Source: an uncultured Mesorhizobium sp.
GTDB lineage: Bacteria; Pseudomonadota; Alphaproteobacteria; Rhizobiales; Rhizobiaceae
NCBI GenBank assembly: GCA_950071955.1
Contig: CATMOC010000076.1
Location: 1-10,917, forward strand
Direction: 5' to 3'
Length of the DNA stretch: 10,917 nucleotides
Part shown: in pieces, positions 7,017 through 10,917 of the stretch
Position numbering within the stretch: the stretch's first letter is position 1
Layout: each line of letters begins with the position of its first letter
The notes under the pieces: generated by a model
The model's database searches: none
What the model was told of the DNA's origin: nothing
What the model saw: the letters and a program-made list of their open reading frames with translations, nothing else
Translations under genes and position numbers: made by a program

Positions 7017-8330
7017 TCATCGCCCCATCATCTGTCCCGGCAGGAAGGTGCAGATCGAGGGAAATGCCAGCAGCAGCGCGAGCACCAGCAACTCGGCGAT
7101 CACGAACGGCTGGACGCCCTTGAAGAGTTCCGATGCCGAGACACGCCCGTCCGAGGCGGCAACCACCGCGAACAAGTTTATCCCGATTGGCGGCGTGATG
7201 GCTGCGATCTCGATCAGCTTGACCACGATGATCCCGAACCAGATCGGGTTGATGTCGAGCGCCAGTACCGTGGGGAACAGGAACGGCAGAGTGATCACCA
7301 GCATCGGCACCGGATCCATGAACATGCCGAAGATGAAGTAGCCGATGACCACGCAGGCCATGAAGGTGAAGGGCGTGAACCCGCCCGCGGTCAGCACGTC
7401 GGTCAATTCCGACACCGATCCGTAGAACAGCAGCAGGCGCGAGAAGAGCATGCCCGCGACGAGGATGAGGAAGATGGATGCGGCAATCGTCGCGGTCTTC
7501 TTCAGCGATGACACGAACAGCGGCCAGGTCATGCGACGCTTCAGGAGAGCGATCAGGAACGCTCCGACTGCACCGACCGCGCCGGCTGCCGACGGCGACA
7601 TCAGCCCCGTATAGATGCCGCCGAGGACGATCAGGATAAGCAGCGCGGCCGGCCAGATGTCGAGCAGTCCGGCAAACTTCTCCCGCGCGGTGAAACGTTC
7701 GGAACTCACCGGGGCGAGGCTAGGGCGAAGCCTGACCGAGACGGTCACGGTAAGGATGAGGACGGCCGCCGTCAGCAGGCCGGGCAGGATGCCTGCGATA
7801 AGCATCGCGCCGATCGAAGTCTCTGTCAGGATGCCGTAGAGCACCATGGTGAGCGACGGCGGGATCATCGCGGCCAGCGCACCCGAAGCCGCGATGCAGC
7901 CGACGCCGAAACCCCGATGGTAGCCGAGCCGCTCGATCTCTGGCAGCGCGACCCGCGTGAAGATCGCGGAGTTTACGATCGTCGAGCCCGAAATTGCCGC
8001 GAACCCGGCAGATGCCAGCACCGTTGCGTTGTAGACGCCGCCTCTGAAGCCGCCGATGAACCGGTAGCAGGCCTGGTAGAGGTCGGAAATGATGCGCGTG
8101 CCGCCGGCGATCTCGCCCATCAGGATGAACATGGGAATGATCGCGAAGGAATAGCCGCTGGAAACCGAAAAGGTGATCGTGCGAACCGTGCCGAGGACGA
8201 AAGCGTCCCCGATGAGCGCATACATGCCGACCAGCGTCACGGTCATGATGGACAGCGCCACCGGAATCCCGAAGGCGATCAGTCCTAGGATGGCGATGAA
8301 TGCGACGAAGGCGAAAAGCGTAGGATCCAT
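7017..8330 (-). CDS. dctM: TRAP transporter large membrane subunit (DctM family)
   Basis: A 437-residue, strongly hydrophobic protein with about a dozen membrane segments, the length and pattern of DctM. This subunit forms the sodium-driven transport path of a TRAP system in the inner membrane. Family marks are IPPSL (156-160), the repeat signature GGIYTGLMSPSAAGAVGAVG (237-256), MDPVPML (338-344) and ITPPIGINLF (378-387). The ATG at 8330 shares one base with the small-subunit stop (TGATG), so the two are translationally coupled. The frame stays open upstream to 8795, but that part overlaps the small-subunit gene in another frame and lacks hydrophobic character. Confidence 0.95.
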   Translation of the reverse strand: MDPTLFAFVAFIAILGLIAFGIPVALSIMTVTLVGMYALIGDAFVLGTVRTITFSVSSGYSFAIIPMFILMGEIAGGTRIISDLYQACYRFIGGFRGGVYNATVLASAGFAAISGSTIVNSAIFTRVALPEIERLGYHRGFGVGCIAASGALAAMIPPSLTMVLYGILTETSIGAMLIAGILPGLLTAAVLILTVTVSVRLRPSLAPVSSERFTAREKFAGLLDIWPAALLILIVLGGIYTGLMSPSAAGAVGAVGAFLIALLKRRMTWPLFVSSLKKTATIAASIFLILVAGMLFSRLLLFYGSVSELTDVLTAGGFTPFTFMACVVIGYFIFGMFMDPVPMLVITLPFLFPTVLALDINPIWFGIIVVKLIEIAAITPPIGINLFAVVAASDGRVSASELFKGVQPFVIAELLVLALLLAFPSICTFLPGQMMGR

Positions 8331-8845
8331 CAGATCGCTTCTTGAATGAAATGCGACTGGTCCTTCTCGTCGGGGACGATGAAGAAGCTTAGTAGCGACA
8401 TCAGGAATGCAAGGGCGGCTCCGATGACAAGGATCAGCTTCACGGGATAGACAGGAATGGCATAGACGCCGGCTGTCGCCTCGCGGATGTGCCAGGCCTC
8501 CGTGAACCCGCGCCAGGACGCCGCGACGATAACTCCGTAGCAGAGCATGCCCAGAAGCGCCGTCGTGAAGCGTCTGACGCGGCCGGCCGCGGAACCCGGC
8601 TCGAAGCCGAACAGTTCGAGCTGTATGTGTGACCCGGTGAGCACCACATGGGGTTGCGCCATGAAGATGATGACGACCAGGAGCAGTTCCGTCAGTTCGA
8701 AGACGCCAAGAATCGGAGTGCTGAAAATTGAGGATCCGAGCGAATCTGCCGCGCCCGCGAGTGCGATGAGCACGATGGCGACCGAAGACAGGCAAAGCAG
8801 CGCGACCGAAACGCGCTCCGAAAGTTTTCGAAGATGTTCAGTCAC
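8330..8845 (-). CDS. dctQ: TRAP transporter small membrane subunit (DctQ family)
   Basis: A 171-residue protein with four predicted membrane segments (about 12-33, 48-67, 95-112 and 134-156), as in DctQ, which supports the large TRAP subunit in the inner membrane. The PVYPVK segment before the last helix and the VFELTELLLV segment are typical. It starts at GTG 8845, placed by a strong GGGAGGAG 7 nt upstream. It lies between the binding protein and the large subunit in the standard P-Q-M order. Sequence conservation in this family is low, so the call rests on topology, length and context. Confidence 0.93.
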   Translation of the reverse strand: MTEHLRKLSERVSVALLCLSSVAIVLIALAGAADSLGSSIFSTPILGVFELTELLLVVIIFMAQPHVVLTGSHIQLELFGFEPGSAAGRVRRFTTALLGMLCYGVIVAASWRGFTEAWHIREATAGVYAIPVYPVKLILVIGAALAFLMSLLSFFIVPDEKDQSHFIQEAI

Positions 8846-9014
8846 GAGACTGCTCCTCCCTTGCCCATGACTGCATTCCCGCTGCGCCCGCCCGGCCCGA
8901 ACCCGCCATCTCCGAGCCGCGGACTATCCGCCGCGGATCGGTAGCCGTACCCCGAAACCGCCACTCTCGGGGCGCGACAAGCGGTCCGCAGGCGGTGGAC
9001 TGTTGCGCGATGCC
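8846..9014 (-). promoter_or_regulatory. Gap between the TRAP binding-protein and small-subunit genes, with small GC hairpins
   Basis: The 169 bp between dctP and dctQ holds no gene. It contains CCGCGG at 8917-8922 and 8931-8936 (6-bp stem, 8-nt loop) and, within it, an alternative GCGGA/TCCGC stem at 8919-8931. Hairpins in this position could make the binding protein more abundant than the membrane subunits by partial termination or RNA protection, which is common for binding-protein transporters. This is inference from place and structure. Confidence 0.3.
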
Positions 9015-10028
9015 CTAGTTGCTCGTTTCGATGTTGTTGATCACTTCCGCGGCCTGCTTGGCTGCTTCCTGCGAAACGTTGCCGGCGGTTTCCTTTTCCA
9101 CCCAGAGATCGACCATGTCGGGAATGGCGTTCCTGACCTTGTCGCTATCCTTGAACTGGACCAGTTCCACGCCCTGCTCGAGCGCCTTGGCGAGGCTGTC
9201 CTTTTCGGCCTGCTCGATGTCCTCCTTCTCCTGATCGAAGGCGATCTCCGCGGCCTCGTCGATGGCCTTGATGCGCTCGGGCGACCACCCGCCCTCCTTG
9301 TACATCGCATACGGCACGTAGAAGCTCGGTCCCGACAGGGCGCCCATGTCGATGTCTATCCAGTATTTCGCCACCTCGCCCAGGCGACCCGCCATCGCGC
9401 CCGCCCAGGTCGAGAAGACGCAGTCGATCACGTTACGCTGCAGCGACTCGTACATCTCGTTGAACGGCACGGAGATCGGCGTGATGCCGATCGCCTCGAA
9501 TGCCGGCGGCCAGTAGAAACCGTTGGACCGCGCCTTGAGGCCTTTCAGTTCATCGAGCGTCTCGGCCTTCTTGCTGCAGACCAGATGGAGGTTGGCCAGG
9601 CCGTGGTGAAGTATCGGATAGACCCCCGCCCGCTTGTATTCCTCCAGCGCGGCATCGGTCTTGGCGATCTCGCGCTTCGCGTCCATCGCCGCGCCGGCGC
9701 TCGGGAACGTAAAGGGCAACGCATTCGTAACGCCGTCGATCGGCAGTTCCGAGGGATAGTAGACCGGCGCCGTAACCCCCGCTGGGATCGCTCCAGAGGA
9801 GATCAGGTGAATGATCTCGTTTCCGCTGCCCAGCGAGCCGCTCCAGAAAAAGCGCATGGTGAGGTCGCCGCCGGTGAGACGTTCGACCTCTTTCGCGAAA
9901 TGCCTGTCAGCCCCCGAAATTGGAGAGGATTCGGCGGAGATGTGGGCGACTTTCAGCTCTTCGGACACGCCGACACCCGGCGCTGCCAGCAACGCCGCGA
10001 TGGCGATCGTCCAGGCGTGGTGTTTCAT
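9015..10028 (-). CDS. dctP: TRAP transporter periplasmic solute-binding protein (DctP family)
   Basis: A 337-residue periplasmic binding protein that captures the substrate and delivers it to DctQM. It begins with a signal peptide (MKHHAW, then a hydrophobic stretch to about residue 18, with likely cleavage near 21-23). The mature part carries DctP-family features, including LKGLKARSNGF, whose Arg167 corresponds to the conserved Arg that binds the substrate carboxylate, and VPFNEMYESLQRNVIDCVFS (188-206). ATG 10028 is chosen because GGGAGGAG lies 5 nt upstream and the signal peptide starts there; the open frame extends further to 10121 but adds nothing signal-like. An acid substrate is expected from the conserved Arg; which acid cannot be told. 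It is the first gene of the transporter unit. Confidence 0.95.
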   Translation of the reverse strand: MKHHAWTIAIAALLAAPGVGVSEELKVAHISAESSPISGADRHFAKEVERLTGGDLTMRFFWSGSLGSGNEIIHLISSGAIPAGVTAPVYYPSELPIDGVTNALPFTFPSAGAAMDAKREIAKTDAALEEYKRAGVYPILHHGLANLHLVCSKKAETLDELKGLKARSNGFYWPPAFEAIGITPISVPFNEMYESLQRNVIDCVFSTWAGAMAGRLGEVAKYWIDIDMGALSGPSFYVPYAMYKEGGWSPERIKAIDEAAEIAFDQEKEDIEQAEKDSLAKALEQGVELVQFKDSDKVRNAIPDMVDLWVEKETAGNVSQEAAKQAAEVINNIETSN

Positions 10029-10243
10029 CTCTTCTCCTCCCGTGTGCAATTGGCTGGGCGCAGCGCACAAGACGTTGGCGTGGGCGCTCGGCGACGGATC
10101 GAGTCTAGGTGACTTCCCCATCGGGGGCTATGTTGGGAATGCGCATAACAGCTAATCGAGCGCAGTCGAGCCTGCCGGTGCACAATGTCTTCTGCCTCGT
10201 TTCGGTCGTCCGCCACAGCCCCTTCCGACACAGCGGAACTCCC
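10029..10243. promoter_or_regulatory. Divergent control region between the TRAP unit and the NTF2-like gene
   Basis: These 215 bp separate two divergent start codons and should contain both promoters. Visible elements are an 8-bp palindrome ATGCGCAT (10139-10146) and a short CCCC-ATC-GGGG inverted repeat (10116-10126). TATGTT at 10129-10134 could act as a plus-strand -10 box, but no good -35 box lies at the right distance. No small gene is evident. Confidence 0.4.
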
Positions 10244-10917
10244 ATGGATCACCACCAGGAAAAGCGCCTCGAAACGTTTCTCGAGCGGGAGGAGATCTTC
10301 GACCTCGTGCGACGCGAGCGGTTCGCGCGAGACCGTCGCCGTTTCGACATGATGAGGGCGTGCTTCCACGAAGACGCCTACGTCCGCACGAGCTGGTACG
10401 ACGGACGCGGCGCGGAGGCATACATCGAAGCCACGCGCGAATGGATGGGCAAGCGCGGGGGCGGCACCCATTGGGTCTTTCCCGCATTGGCCGAGATCAA
10501 CGGCGATCGCGCGACCGTGGAAAGCCCGGCAATGATCTCCAGCCGGACGAGGCTCGACGGCACTGAAATCGATGTCCACGTTTTCTGCCGGTTCTTCTCG
10601 CGCGCGGTACGAAACGACGGCGAGTGGTCGCTCTTCAGCTTCGAGGTGCTGTTCGAACGCGACATCGTGCAGGCCGTCGATCCGGCAAACGAGTTGCCCA
10701 TCGATCAAACGATGCTCGCGAAGCTGCGACCGTCCTACAGGCACATCGCCTATCTTCAGCAAAGCCGCGGCGTGAACATCAACCCGGACCTCCTCGGCGA
10801 TGACCGGCAGCTCTGGATCGGCATCAAGGCGGTCTACTCGGGCGCCATCGATGGACGCGACGACTGGGAGCTCGCCGAGACCTTCTTCAACTCGGTGACG
10901 CGGCGGGTCTTCTCGAC
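10244..10917 (+). CDS. NTF2/SnoaL-like protein, 3' end replaced by AceK-like sequence and cut by the window edge
   Basis: The frame from ATG 10244 is open to the right edge (224 residues). Residues about 12-187 look like a SnoaL/NTF2-like cone-fold protein, related in fold to the beta subunits of aromatic-ring dioxygenases. They show an N-terminal helix with an acidic/arginine pattern, a CFHEDAYV segment (40-47), GTHWVFP (74-80), strand-rich FCRFFSR...WSLFSFEVLFERD (114-140), and the late RGVNINPDLLGDDR (175-188) typical near the end of this group. Function is unknown; members include isomerases, dehydratases and non-catalytic subunits. From about residue 189 the sequence changes family (separate entry). 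The ribosome site is weak (GCGGAA upstream). It faces away from the TRAP unit. Confidence 0.75.
   Translation, partial: MDHHQEKRLETFLEREEIFDLVRRERFARDRRRFDMMRACFHEDAYVRTSWYDGRGAEAYIEATREWMGKRGGGTHWVFPALAEINGDRATVESPAMISSRTRLDGTEIDVHVFCRFFSRAVRNDGEWSLFSFEVLFERDIVQAVDPANELPIDQTMLAKLRPSYRHIAYLQQSRGVNINPDLLGDDRQLWIGIKAVYSGAIDGRDDWELAETFFNSVTRRVFS
10806..10917 (+). other. AceK-like (isocitrate dehydrogenase kinase/phosphatase) fragment fused in frame
   Basis: Residues about 189-224 of the terminal reading frame contain LWIGIKAVYSG and then DDWELAETFFNSVTRRVF. The second motif is a hallmark of the N-terminal regulatory region of AceK; Escherichia coli AceK has the similar FEIAESFFNSVYCRLF. AceK controls isocitrate dehydrogenase by phosphorylation and has no known link to SnoaL-like proteins. 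The change of family occurs close to the GDDR end of the NTF2-like part. Composition does not differ obviously. An assembly chimera is the simplest explanation, although the frame is kept. Confidence 0.6.

Noticed and set aside
8331..8795. N-terminal extension of the large TRAP subunit
   Set aside because: It lies in another frame of the small-subunit gene. The TGATG coupling and the normal 437-residue length place the start at 8330.
9003..10112. 369-codon open frame on the plus strand opposite the TRAP binding protein
   Set aside because: It is a GC-rich shadow of dctP. It is rich in Arg, His and Gly, has no family motif, and the opposite strand has a signal peptide, ribosome site and family motifs.
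10025..10762. 245-codon minus-strand frame opposite the NTF2-like gene
   Set aside because: It has no recognisable motif, whereas the plus-strand frame gives an NTF2-like protein. It also runs into the divergent promoter region.
1..10917. tRNA, rRNA, CRISPR array, insertion sequence or phage genes
   Set aside because: No cloverleaf, spaced direct repeats, transposase motifs or terminal inverted repeats were seen on reading both strands. The window is metabolic and transport genes.

Overview
The window is GC-rich proteobacterial-type DNA. The mix of a TRAP transporter, CoA-dependent catabolic enzymes and a flavin monooxygenase suggests an alphaproteobacterium or relative with a broad appetite for organic acids and ketones; this is inference, because there is no rRNA or other phylogenetic marker. 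The odd length and the two broken genes at the tips suggest a complete, probably metagenomic, contig.

Layout, left to right. (a) 3-662, plus: the C-terminal part of a Baeyer-Villiger-type flavin monooxygenase, preceded in the same frame by about 50 residues that look like the C-terminus of a planctomycete-type dockerin protein. (b) 3896-797, minus: a two-gene unit encoding a succinate-semialdehyde-dehydrogenase-like aldehyde dehydrogenase and then an AMP-forming acyl-CoA synthetase. (c) 3897-4390: a 494-bp divergent control region with three GC-rich inverted repeats. (d) 4391-6931, plus: a tight three-gene unit of a Zn-ribbon/OB-fold (DUF35) protein, a thiolase-fold protein without the usual thiolase catalytic residues, and an SMP-30/gluconolactonase-type hydrolase. 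(e) 10028-7017, minus: a complete TRAP transporter in the order binding protein, small membrane subunit, large membrane subunit. (f) 10244-10917, plus: an NTF2/SnoaL-like protein that runs off the window. Its last ~35 residues match isocitrate dehydrogenase kinase/phosphatase (AceK) instead of the NTF2 family.

Taken together, the centre reads as an accessory catabolic locus. The TRAP system would import a carboxylated substrate, the synthetase would activate an acid to its CoA thioester, the aldehyde dehydrogenase would oxidise an aldehyde, and the DUF35/thiolase-fold pair would cleave a CoA-linked intermediate. The SMP-30 enzyme could open a lactone, which a Baeyer-Villiger oxygenase can produce. 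The substrate cannot be read from the sequence.

The two points most worth attention are the DUF35/thiolase-fold pair, which looks more like a retro-aldolase than a thiolase, and the two in-frame chimeric junctions at the tips. The junctions are more likely assembly artefacts than new fusions and should be excluded before either terminal gene is interpreted.
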